NCBI GenBank assembly: GCA_007135795.1
Contig: SLIE01000201.1
Coordinates: forward strand, 1 to 5,449
DNA: 5,449 bases
Direction: 5' to 3'
Source of the DNA: Desulfobacterales bacterium
Lineage (GTDB): Bacteria > Desulfobacterota > Desulfobacteria > Desulfobacterales > Desulfosalsimonadaceae
Under the pieces are notes generated by a model. That model worked only from the letters and a program-made list of their open reading frames with translations, was not told the origin of the DNA and ran no database searches. This document shows, piece after piece, positions 1 through 5,297 of this stretch. The position numbers and the translations under genes were made by a program. The first letter of the stretch is position 1. Every line of letters begins with the position of its first letter.

Positions 1-32
1 GAAGTATTGTGTACTGTTACGTTTGCCCGGTT

Positions 33-38
33 TATAAT
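33..38 (+). promoter_or_regulatory. Second TATAAT box, possible distal promoter
   Basis: A perfect TATAAT lies between short arms TTTGC+CCG (22-29) and CGG...GCAAA (41-43, 47-51), so it would sit in the loop of an interrupted inverted repeat. The hexamer 17 bp upstream (TGTACT, 10-15) is a poor -35. It is about 250 bp from the nearest start codon, so it may be chance or belong to something outside the window. Confidence 0.15.
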
Positions 39-58
39 AACGGGTCGCAAAACTTCCC

Positions 59-104
59 GTGCCTCATATTAAACCGTGCGTATGCATGAAAGTACGCCGG
101 GCAC
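59..104. repeat. Nested short inverted repeats in the 5' non-coding region
   Basis: Outer arms GTGCC (59-63) and GGCAC (100-104) enclose inner arms GCGTA (78-82) and TACGC (93-97). The arms are only 5 bp each, so the fold is weak and may be chance. No U-tract follows on either strand, so it is not an obvious terminator. The rest of 1-234 shows no gene that I can support. Confidence 0.2.
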
Positions 105-215
105 ATCAATGGTGTCAATACAAAAGGCCGGCAAGTGCACCAAAACGGATTATGGAAAAAAATGACAAAAAGGCATTTAATCGTAATATTTGGTCATAGT
201 AAATAATTGAATTTA

Positions 216-221
216 TATAAT
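216..221 (+). promoter_or_regulatory. Candidate -10 box for the UPF0104-like gene
   Basis: A perfect TATAAT lies in a very AT-rich stretch (about 181-221). No good -35 hexamer sits at 17 bp; GTCATA (193-198) is at that distance and TTGGTC (190-195) is at 20 bp. A transcript starting near 228 would have a leader of about 58 nt that includes the inverted repeats at 235-281. The call rests on the hexamer and its position only. Confidence 0.35.
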
Positions 222-234
222 CCATGCTGAAAAT

Positions 235-283
235 CCCTGCTCCAGTGGCGGGATAACCATCATTTTGCGACGCCATCAGGGGG
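235..283 (+). promoter_or_regulatory. Leader fold that could mask the SD of the UPF0104-like gene
   Basis: CCCTG (235-239) is complementary to CAGGG (277-281), which overlaps the SD AGGGGG (278-283). Inside it TGGCG (246-250) pairs with CGCCA (271-275), with a 6-nt bulge on one side and 1 nt on the other. The two stems could stack into one hairpin that hides the SD just before ATG 286. Whether it controls translation is inference. Confidence 0.35.
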
Positions 284-285
284 TT

Positions 286-1362
286 ATGAAACGAAAATAT
301 ATCATTTCATTGGCCATTGGCGTTGTCTTATCCATAATCGGGTTTTACTGGTCGTTTCGCAATGTTCCCGTAGACGAACTTCTGGCCTACCTGAGAGATA
401 TTGACTACGTGTGGCTGATTCCGGCCACGGTCATAGGGTTTTCAACCTATTTTTTCCGGGCCCTGCGCTGGCGGATTATCTTGAGCGCCAATGCGCAGTT
501 ATCGTTTTCGTCCTGTTATCATCCCATGATGATAGGCTTTATGATTAATTCCGTACTCCCTGCCCGGGTAGGGGAACTGGCCCGGCCGGCGATTCTTAAA
601 CAAAAGGAAAATGTTCCGTTTTCCTTTGGCATTACCACGGTCGGCACGGAACGGATACTCGATGCAATAACGCTTATTGCTTTGCTTGCATGGATGTTGA
701 GCACGGTTCAAATCGACCCGGATCTGGAAGTGGATATTCAGGGATACCACTTGAGCAAGGAGGTGCTGGATCGTATTGCAAGGGGAATGATCGGGGTTTC
801 GGCAGGGTTGGTCGTACTGGTTGTTGCAATGAATATTCCTGCTTTTCAGCGGCTGCTTAAGGCGGGCGTCTTGAAAATACCGGTAATCTTTGCCCCGGCC
901 GGAAAAAAATTTACGGAAAAACTTTATCATAAATTTTGTCTTCCGTTAACCGGCATTATTGATAATATCGCATCCGGCCTGTCCTTGATCAGGCATCCGC
1001 AAAAATTAGTGATTTGTATTGTTTACTCCCTTTTGATCTGGCTTTTGCAGGCTGTTGCATTTCAAATCGTCGCGCTGGGAAGCCCCTCAATAGATATTTC
1101 CTTCACCCAGATGACCACGGTTTTTATTATCATCTGTTTTTTTATCATGCTGCCGTCCGTGCCCGGCTATTGGGGGATATGGGAAGCGGGCGGCGTTTTC
1201 GGGCTTTCACTTTTTGGTGTGGGTGCGAGCGAAGCACTGGGGTTTTCCCTTACCGTCCACGTGGTTTTATTGTTACCCGTATTGGTTGCGGGAATCATTT
1301 CAGCGATTTTCACCAGCATCAACATTATGAAGATAAGCTATGGCACTGAAACCCAACAGTGA
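286..1362 (+). CDS. LPG-synthase-TM / UPF0104 flippase-like integral membrane protein
   Basis: A 358-residue polytopic membrane protein. Long hydrophobic stretches lie at roughly residues 5-21, 42-58, 124-140, 168-183, 242-264, 276-290 and 322-346. Family hallmarks are NSVLPARVGELAR (88-100), ERILD (122-126) and PSVPGYWGIWEAG (290-302). These match the transmembrane domain shared by MprF, AglD and YbhN-like proteins (LPG_synthase_TM, UPF0104). The soluble C-terminal aminoacyl-transferase domain of MprF is absent, so this is a stand-alone version. Such proteins are thought to move or help handle lipids or polyprenyl-linked substrates in the inner membrane; the substrate here is unknown. ATG 286 is preferred because it gives the short basic N-terminus MKRK before helix 1 and follows AGGGGG (278-283), though with only 2 nt spacing. 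An in-frame TTG at 265 would add seven residues and lacks a well-placed SD. It converges with trmO 11 bp downstream. Family call is sure; function is not. Confidence 0.9.
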   Translation: MKRKYIISLAIGVVLSIIGFYWSFRNVPVDELLAYLRDIDYVWLIPATVIGFSTYFFRALRWRIILSANAQLSFSSCYHPMMIGFMINSVLPARVGELARPAILKQKENVPFSFGITTVGTERILDAITLIALLAWMLSTVQIDPDLEVDIQGYHLSKEVLDRIARGMIGVSAGLVVLVVAMNIPAFQRLLKAGVLKIPVIFAPAGKKFTEKLYHKFCLPLTGIIDNIASGLSLIRHPQKLVICIVYSLLIWLLQAVAFQIVALGSPSIDISFTQMTTVFIIICFFIMLPSVPGYWGIWEAGGVFGLSLFGVGASEALGFSLTVHVVLLLPVLVAGIISAIFTSINIMKISYGTETQQ

Positions 1363-1373
1363 CGGGAGGCGTC

Positions 1374-1841
1374 CTACCGGAAACGATCATCTGAGCGTTT
1401 TTCAGCAACGCTCCGGACATTACTGCCCATCCACCCTGAAGTACTGTTTTTGACGGAATCAAAGGCTTCGATATATGGTTTGATATCCAGAAGCGGGGTC
1501 TGGTTCAAGACATCGACCCCTCTGATGGTCAATGTTAGGCCATCGATCCTGACCAGTTCCACGATGGATAGCCCTATATGATTGGGACGCAGGGGAGATC
1601 TTGTCGCAAATACGCCCCGCTCTTTGGTATCCATGAAAGGTACAACCCGCAAACGGGTATGGGTCGCTTCGTGAAACAGATAAATCAGGTAAATGTGACT
1701 GAACCCTTCAAGGTCTTTCAGCCCTTCGGCATATTGTTCCGCCATGTGTATCGTGCCAATCACATCCGCGGCCCCAATCGGTTGTATGGGCATGTTCTCT
1801 ATCTGGGTAAAAGGTGAGTGAATGGTTCCGATGGGTTCCAA
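1374..1841 (-). CDS. trmO: TrmO: tRNA (N6-threonylcarbamoyladenosine(37)-N6)-methyltransferase
   Basis: A 155-residue cytoplasmic protein of the UPF0066/TsaA (YaeB) family, which uses S-adenosylmethionine to methylate t6A37 of certain tRNAs to m6t6A and so tunes decoding. Hallmarks are EPIGTIHSPF at the N-terminus, the signature GVFATRSPLRPNHIGLS (76-92), DVLNQTPLLDIKPY (110-123) and the closing EKRSDDRF (147-154). It is the short form made of the core beta-barrel domain; E. coli TrmO carries an extra C-terminal domain. The start codon is TTG (read at 1841-1839), supported by AAGGAGG seven bases upstream and by the N-terminus, which begins right at the family's conserved core. It is divergent from the ZIP gene and convergent with the membrane protein gene. 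I see no clear promoter for it in the 161-bp divergent spacer. Family assignment is secure; the tRNA substrate is by homology. Confidence 0.95.
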   Translation of the reverse strand: MEPIGTIHSPFTQIENMPIQPIGAADVIGTIHMAEQYAEGLKDLEGFSHIYLIYLFHEATHTRLRVVPFMDTKERGVFATRSPLRPNHIGLSIVELVRIDGLTLTIRGVDVLNQTPLLDIKPYIEAFDSVKNSTSGWMGSNVRSVAEKRSDDRFR

Positions 1842-1847
1842 TTTTCC

Positions 1848-1854
1848 GCCTCCT
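1848..1854 (-). promoter_or_regulatory. Strong SD that sets the TTG start of trmO
   Basis: On the minus strand AAGGAGG is followed by seven bases and then TTG. No in-frame ATG is near, and the conserved family N-terminus starts at this codon, so the site decides the start. Confidence 0.8.
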
Positions 1855-1922
1855 TGGTTTATTGGTGATTACCGTGCAGACCCCGCTGGCCGCTACCTTT
1901 CAATTACGTAAGTTCAATACGC

Positions 1923-1940
1923 TATGGTTATTGTATGGTT
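1923..1940 (+). repeat. TATGGTT direct repeat at the -35 of the ZIP gene
   Basis: The heptamer TATGGTT occurs at 1923-1929 and again at 1934-1940, an 11-bp period, so both copies face the same side of the helix. The second copy runs into the TTGGCA -35 box. This is a plausible regulator site but could be chance in this short AT-rich spacer. Confidence 0.3.
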
Positions 1941-1967
1941 GGCAAAAACAAACTGAGCTGCTATTTT
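1939..1967 (+). promoter_or_regulatory. Sigma70-type promoter for the ZIP transporter gene
   Basis: TTGGCA (1939-1944, five of six to TTGACA) is separated by exactly 17 bp from TATTTT (1962-1967, four of six to TATAAT). Start of transcription would be near 1974, giving a leader of about 29 nt. A TATGGTT direct repeat (1923-1929 and 1934-1940), one helical turn apart, overlaps the -35 box and could be an operator. Confidence 0.5.
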
Positions 1968-2002
1968 AACATTTTCACCATAAAATTCATAAGGGAGTCC
2001 GC

Positions 2003-2752
2003 ATGGAAAGTCTTGTGTACAGTTTTCTGGCGGGTACGTCCACAGTGCTCGGTGCCATTATTGTTGTTTGTTTCGGTCGTCCTAGTAAGCAAATCCTGTC
2101 CGCGCTCCTGGGTTTTGCCGCCGGTATCATGCTGGCGATTTCCGCTTTTGACCTGATTCCTGAAGCGATTGAATCCGCGTCGCTTTCGCATGCTGTTATC
2201 GGTTTTTTGCTGGGTGCGGGCATGATGTATGTCCTTGACCTGGTGATCCCGCATGCCCACATGACGGGAGAACTCGATGGGCCGGTAACATTGCTCGACG
2301 AAAATGCATTACAAGAAAAAAAGATACTGCGAACGGGGTACCTCATTTTTTTCGGGATCGCCCTGCATAATATCCCCGAAGGTCTGGCAATCGGTGCCGG
2401 GCTGGAGTCGAGCCCGGAACTTGGACTGTATATCGCCATTGCCATCGGGCTGCATAATGTTCCGGAAGGGATGGCCACGGCCGGCCCTTTGAGGGCCGGT
2501 GGGTTATCTGTTCCGCGGGTTGTATTGCTCACCTTGCTGGCCGGCCTGATGACGCCGGTGGGGGCGCTTGTGGGTGTCGTTGCATTCAGTATTTCCCCGG
2601 CACTTGTGGGGATTGGAATGGCCCTGGCCGCAGGTGCAATGGTTTATATCGCAAGCGATGAGCTCATTCCGCAATCCCACAAATATCACAGTCATATGGC
2701 CAACTTCGGCATTTTAGGCGGTTTTCTGATCGGTTTTGTGCTTACCGGGTAG
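2003..2752 (+). CDS. ZIP-family divalent metal transporter (ZupT/GufA-like)
   Basis: A 249-residue inner-membrane protein with about eight hydrophobic segments, the usual size of bacterial ZIP carriers that bring Zn2+, Fe2+ or Mn2+ into the cytoplasm. The two metal-site motifs are intact: HNIPEG (122-127) in the fourth helix and HNVPEG (151-156) in the fifth. FDLIPEA (49-55) and SDELIPQSH (218-226) match conserved stretches in the second and seventh helices. A short His-containing loop (PHAHMTGE, 83-90) lies between helices 3 and 4, where ZIP proteins often carry metal-binding residues. ATG 2003 follows AAGGGAG (1991-1997) at 5 nt spacing. The gene is single, with its own likely promoter. It meets a convergent small gene 13 bp after its stop, with no visible terminator. 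Metal preference cannot be read from the sequence; GufA-like and ZupT-like subgroups are not separated here. Confidence 0.93.
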   Translation: MESLVYSFLAGTSTVLGAIIVVCFGRPSKQILSALLGFAAGIMLAISAFDLIPEAIESASLSHAVIGFLLGAGMMYVLDLVIPHAHMTGELDGPVTLLDENALQEKKILRTGYLIFFGIALHNIPEGLAIGAGLESSPELGLYIAIAIGLHNVPEGMATAGPLRAGGLSVPRVVLLTLLAGLMTPVGALVGVVAFSISPALVGIGMALAAGAMVYIASDELIPQSHKYHSHMANFGILGGFLIGFVLTG

Positions 2753-2765
2753 GCCTTCCACGAAA

Positions 2766-2996
2766 TTACGTTGCCAGAATCGGAAACCTTTTTTTTAAGC
2801 GCTTGATTGCCCGGCCAACCCTTGGGGCACGCCTGCTGATGTAGTTTTCTATTTTTGCGAAAAACTTGATATCCGGCGACAGGAGCAGTGCGCCTATGGC
2901 CAGAAACAGAATTCCCTGTAAAAAGGGTAATACAAGCCCTGCAAGTCCTAAAATGATAAAAAGAACGCCAAGGGTGTTGCGTATCAGACGTTTCAT
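2766..2996 (-). CDS. Small two-helix membrane protein, hypothetical
   Basis: A 76-residue protein with a basic start (MKRLIRN), two closely spaced hydrophobic helices at about 8-24 and 27-40 joined by LPFLQG, and a strongly basic, probably amphipathic tail (55-71, with RRAPRVGRAIKRLKKR). The layout resembles small inner-membrane proteins of the PGPGW and DUF454 type, in which a Pro/Gly turn joins two helices, but the exact PGPGW signature is not present. I therefore give no function. ATG 2996 has only a modest AAAGAG upstream at about 4-5 nt. It lies 169 bp downstream of the E1 beta gene on the same strand, so it could be the tail of that operon or a separate unit. The hydrophobicity and charge pattern argue for a real gene; a longer overlapping minus-strand frame (2692-3093) lacks such a pattern. 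Confidence 0.72.
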   Translation of the reverse strand: MKRLIRNTLGVLFIILGLAGLVLPFLQGILFLAIGALLLSPDIKFFAKIENYISRRAPRVGRAIKRLKKRFPILAT

Positions 2997-3074
2997 AAAA
3001 CTCTTTGGTTAAAAACCGGTAAATTTTTTTATTGATGTCTAAAGTAAGGGCTATCCCGTTACTTTTCATCGTAA

Positions 3075-3095
3075 GGGTGAATCTTCCCTTCACCC
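3075..3095. repeat. Inverted repeat in the E1 beta / small-gene spacer
   Basis: GGGTGAA (3075-3081) and TTCACCC (3089-3095) form a perfect 7-bp stem with a 7-nt loop. No U-run follows on the minus strand, so it is not a canonical intrinsic terminator. It could be a leader structure of the small membrane gene or a transcript 3' end element. Confidence 0.35.
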
Positions 3096-3108
3096 GCTGT
3101 TGGGATTA

Positions 3109-3128
3109 CCATGAATCGGGGTTCATGG
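3109..3128. repeat. Second inverted repeat in the same spacer
   Basis: CCATGAA (3109-3115) and TTCATGG (3122-3128) form a perfect 7-bp stem with a 6-nt loop, extendable by two pairs past one mismatch. No T-tract follows on either strand. Confidence 0.35.
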
Positions 3129-3131
3129 AAA

Positions 3132-3150
3132 CCAAAAAGGTTGCCTTTGG
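3132..3150 (-). terminator. Weak candidate terminator after the E1 beta gene
   Basis: Read on the minus strand, CCAAAGG, a CAA loop and CCTTTTTGG can form a hairpin (AAAGG/CCTTT core), followed by TTT. It begins about 15 nt after the E1 beta stop. The stem is AT-rich and the U-tract is interrupted, so it is at best a weak terminator, leaving room for read-through into the small membrane gene. Confidence 0.25.
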
Positions 3151-3159
3151 CACATTAAT

Positions 3160-3169
3160 GTAACGTTAC
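3160..3169. repeat. Perfect palindrome over the E1 beta stop codon
   Basis: GTAACGTTAC is a 10-bp perfect palindrome that includes the TAA stop of the E1 beta gene. It has no loop, so it is more a possible protein-binding site than a hairpin, and may be chance. Confidence 0.2.
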
Positions 3170-4146
3170 CCCATAATGGCTCTGACAGCCGATATAACTT
3201 TTTCGGGGGAAGGCTTGAAAAACGCCTCCTGCGGTGGGGAAACCGGAACCGGGATATCCGGTGCGGCAACCCTCATAATAGGGGCTTTGAGACTGCTGAA
3301 CGCTTTTTCTGCGACTGTTGCAGCGATCTCGGCGCCGTATCCGCAGAATCGGTTTGCATCGTGCAATACGACCAGGCGCCCGGTTTTCCGCACGGATTCG
3401 AGCATGGTATTTTCATCGAGCGGGACCAGCGTTCTCAGGTCGATGACGTCAAGTGAAATCTCTTCTTTTGAGAGCGTCTCCGCCGCCTGCATGGCCGTGT
3501 GGACGGCGCCGCCATACGTTACGATTGTACAATCCGTTCCATCTCTGACAATATTTGCCTTTCCGGATGAAACGGGGGGCGCGCCTTCCGCCACCTCTCC
3601 CTGCATCCAGTAGAGGAGCATCTCCTCCACAAATATGACCGGGTTGGGGTCGAATATGGCTTCGAGGAGTAACCCTTTTGCATCGGCCGGATTGCTTGGG
3701 TAGAAGAGTTTCAGGCCGGGCGTGTGCGCAATCCATGCTTCCAGGTTGTGGGAATGCTGGCTGCCGGCACCAAAATTGACCCCCGCTTTGACCCTTACCG
3801 TCAGCGGAAAATCCGTTTTCCCACCGCTCATGTAACGCAGCTTGGCGGCATGATTGACCAGCATGTCGCTTGCCAGGGTGATAAACGGAAAGAACATGAT
3901 TTCCACCACCGGCCTCAGCCCCATGGCCGAAGCCCCGACGGCAAGTCCCGCAATGGCCGCTTCGCTTACCGGGGTATCCTTGATTCGCCCGGGCCCATAC
4001 TTCTCCAGCAAACCGTGGGTCGGAAGGTTCGGGTCCACGTGGATCGACGTGCCCACGCCTTCTCCTGCCAGAAACACATTCGCATCCTTTTCAAGGGCAA
4101 TGTCAAGCGCGCTTTGCAACGCCTGCCCATATGACATCATTACCAT
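3166..4146 (-). CDS. Thiamine-dependent 2-oxo acid/acetoin dehydrogenase E1, beta subunit
   Basis: A 326-residue cytoplasmic protein of the transketolase-like Pyr plus C-terminal domain family (PdhB/AcoB/BkdA2 type). The N-terminal Pyr domain (about 4-180) carries DTPVSE (57-62), whose Glu activates the thiamine ring, then RYMSGG (104-109) and QHSHNLEAWIAHTPGLK (130-146), with the active-site region His. The C-terminal domain (about 195-320) has IDLRTLVPLD (235-244), GYGAEIAA (269-276) and PDIPVP (296-301). All expected parts are present, so it should be active with its alpha partner. The start was chosen at ATG 4146: GGAGG lies 5 nt upstream, whereas the upstream in-frame ATG 4158 has no well-placed SD and contains this GGAGG inside its second and third codons. 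It follows the alpha gene by 69 bp. Substrate (pyruvate, branched-chain oxo acid or acetoin) is unresolved. Confidence 0.92.
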   Translation of the reverse strand: MVMMSYGQALQSALDIALEKDANVFLAGEGVGTSIHVDPNLPTHGLLEKYGPGRIKDTPVSEAAIAGLAVGASAMGLRPVVEIMFFPFITLASDMLVNHAAKLRYMSGGKTDFPLTVRVKAGVNFGAGSQHSHNLEAWIAHTPGLKLFYPSNPADAKGLLLEAIFDPNPVIFVEEMLLYWMQGEVAEGAPPVSSGKANIVRDGTDCTIVTYGGAVHTAMQAAETLSKEEISLDVIDLRTLVPLDENTMLESVRKTGRLVVLHDANRFCGYGAEIAATVAEKAFSSLKAPIMRVAAPDIPVPVSPPQEAFFKPSPEKVISAVRAIMG

Positions 4147-4151
4147 TTCAA

Positions 4152-4156
4152 CCTCC
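4152..4156 (-). promoter_or_regulatory. SD that sets the E1 beta start
   Basis: GGAGG on the minus strand lies 5 nt before ATG 4146. It falls inside the longer reading frame that begins at ATG 4158, which argues that the longer start is not used. Confidence 0.7.
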
Positions 4157-4215
4157 ATGGGAATAGTAAAACCGCAACCTCCACGACATTTCAGACATCA
4201 GGCATCTTTTTTCCA

Positions 4216-5205
4216 TCAATGCCGGTTTTCTTCTTCGATCCAGAGATCATTAAGCGCATCCGCTGCCGCCGGAAAGGGGCTTTCATCGCCAAAAATCACT
4301 GCTTCTTCAACTATCAATGCCGCTTTTCGATCGATATCGTTAATTTGATCGGTTGGAAGGACCTGGTGTTCTTCCAGATATTTTCTGAATGTTTTCAAGG
4401 GGCAGAGGAGTCCCCATTTTTCAAGCTCCGCCGGATCCATGTAATGGCACGGGTCGTGCTCGCCATGACCCCGCATCCGGTAGGTGCGTGTTTCCAGGAA
4501 TGCCGGCCCTTTTCCTTTACGGCAATGGTCTGCCATATCGGAAGCAGTGTTATAAACGGCTAACACGTCGTTCCCGTCCACGGTTGTTCCGGGCATGTCA
4601 TAGGCATCGGCCCGCCTTGCGATATTTTCCACGCAAGAGTGCTCCCGGAGGTGTTGGGCCCCTGCCCAGCAATTGTTTTCGCAAACAAAAAGAACAGGGA
4701 GCTTCCACAGGGAAGCCATGTTCATCGCTTCGTGGACACTCCCTTCAGCTGCCGCGCCGTCGCCGAAAAAGACCGTGGTGATGTTGGAGCGATCCAAATA
4801 TTGTTGGGCGAAAGCCGCACCCATTGCAAGCGGCGGTGATGCACCGACAATGGTCGATGTCATAATGGCGTTTATTTCGGGTACGGCCAGGTGCAATGTG
4901 CCGGCCTTCCCCTTGTTGACGCCGGTTGCCTTGCACATGATTTCCGCCATCAGTTTTTGCGGGTCTGCCCCTTTTGCCAGCAGGTGTCCATGGCTTCGAT
5001 GATTGCTGACGATTACATCATCCGGCTCAAGGGCGTTCACAACGCCGGCTGCAACGGCTTCCTGGCCGTTGGCAAGGATCTGCATCCCTACCACCCTGCT
5101 TTTTTCCTGGGCAAGCAGCACCAGTTTGTCTTCAAAGTGCCGAATCAGCGCCATGTCTGAATATAACTTTCGCAATACCCCGACAGGCAGGAACTTGTCA
5201 TTCAT
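4216..5205 (-). CDS. Thiamine-dependent 2-oxo acid/acetoin dehydrogenase E1, alpha subunit
   Basis: A 329-residue cytoplasmic protein of the PdhA/AcoA family that binds thiamine diphosphate with the beta subunit, decarboxylates a 2-oxo acid or cleaves acetoin, and passes the acyl group to lipoyl-E2. The cofactor motif is complete: GDG (148-150) through ENN (176-178). Other hallmarks are GQEAV (47-51), HRSHGH (69-74), the KGKAGTLHL segment (98-106), ENIARRADAYDMPGTTVDGND (193-213) and RGHGEHDP (245-252). The last replaces the usual GHS-x-x-D loop with GHGEHD, and TSTIVGAS (116-123) differs from the common G-x-x-G-IVGxG form. Start is ATG 5205 because AAGGAG (5217-5212) precedes it by 6 nt; the upstream TTG at 5235 lacks an SD and would swallow this one. 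It is the first gene of a unit with E1 beta. No E2 or E3 gene is in view, so the exact enzyme name is left open. Confidence 0.92.
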   Translation of the reverse strand: MNDKFLPVGVLRKLYSDMALIRHFEDKLVLLAQEKSRVVGMQILANGQEAVAAGVVNALEPDDVIVSNHRSHGHLLAKGADPQKLMAEIMCKATGVNKGKAGTLHLAVPEINAIMTSTIVGASPPLAMGAAFAQQYLDRSNITTVFFGDGAAAEGSVHEAMNMASLWKLPVLFVCENNCWAGAQHLREHSCVENIARRADAYDMPGTTVDGNDVLAVYNTASDMADHCRKGKGPAFLETRTYRMRGHGEHDPCHYMDPAELEKWGLLCPLKTFRKYLEEHQVLPTDQINDIDRKAALIVEEAVIFGDESPFPAAADALNDLWIEEENRH

Positions 5206-5211
5206 CCGCTT

Positions 5212-5217
5212 CTCCTT
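5212..5217 (-). promoter_or_regulatory. SD that sets the E1 alpha start
   Basis: AAGGAG on the minus strand sits 6 nt before ATG 5205, which is standard spacing. It falls inside the longer TTG-initiated frame from 5235 and thus favours the shorter protein. Confidence 0.75.
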
Positions 5218-5268
5218 TATCGGTAATGTTTTCAAGCCGGCAATGCATCAATAACGTCGCGTGATTTA

Positions 5269-5297
5269 AAAAATACCGTAATTGAGGTCTTAATGCA
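5269..5297 (-). promoter_or_regulatory. Weak candidate promoter for the E1 alpha-beta unit
   Basis: On the minus strand TTGCAT (5297-5292) is followed after 17 bp by TATTTT (5274-5269). Matches to consensus are modest (three and four of six), but the spacing is ideal and the position, about 64 bp upstream of the start codon, is suitable. I found no sigma54-type GG-N10-GC pair, which many acetoin operons use. Confidence 0.3.

Noticed and set aside
1..264. Known riboswitch or small RNA gene in the leader
   Set aside because: I recognise no conserved riboswitch core; only short inverted repeats are visible.
265..285. TTG start adding seven residues to the flippase-like protein
   Set aside because: No well-spaced SD precedes it, and the ATG at 286 gives a typical basic start before the first helix. 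It cannot be fully excluded because the SD for 286 is only 2 nt away.
1361..1373. GACG/CGTC inverted repeat between the convergent genes as a bidirectional terminator
   Set aside because: The stem is only 4 bp with no T-run on either side.
1987..2532. Minus-strand 181-codon frame opposite the ZIP gene
   Set aside because: It lies antisense to an unmistakable ZIP transporter and its Pro/Ser/Arg-rich translation looks like an antisense shadow.
2692..3093. Minus-strand 133-codon frame overlapping the small membrane gene
   Set aside because: Its composition shows no domain, helix or charge pattern, and the overlapping 76-residue frame gives a coherent two-helix protein. It is treated as a shadow frame.
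3854..4348. Plus-strand 164-codon frame opposite the E1 genes
   Set aside because: It is antisense to both E1 genes and crosses their spacer; composition is typical of a shadow and no domain is recognisable.
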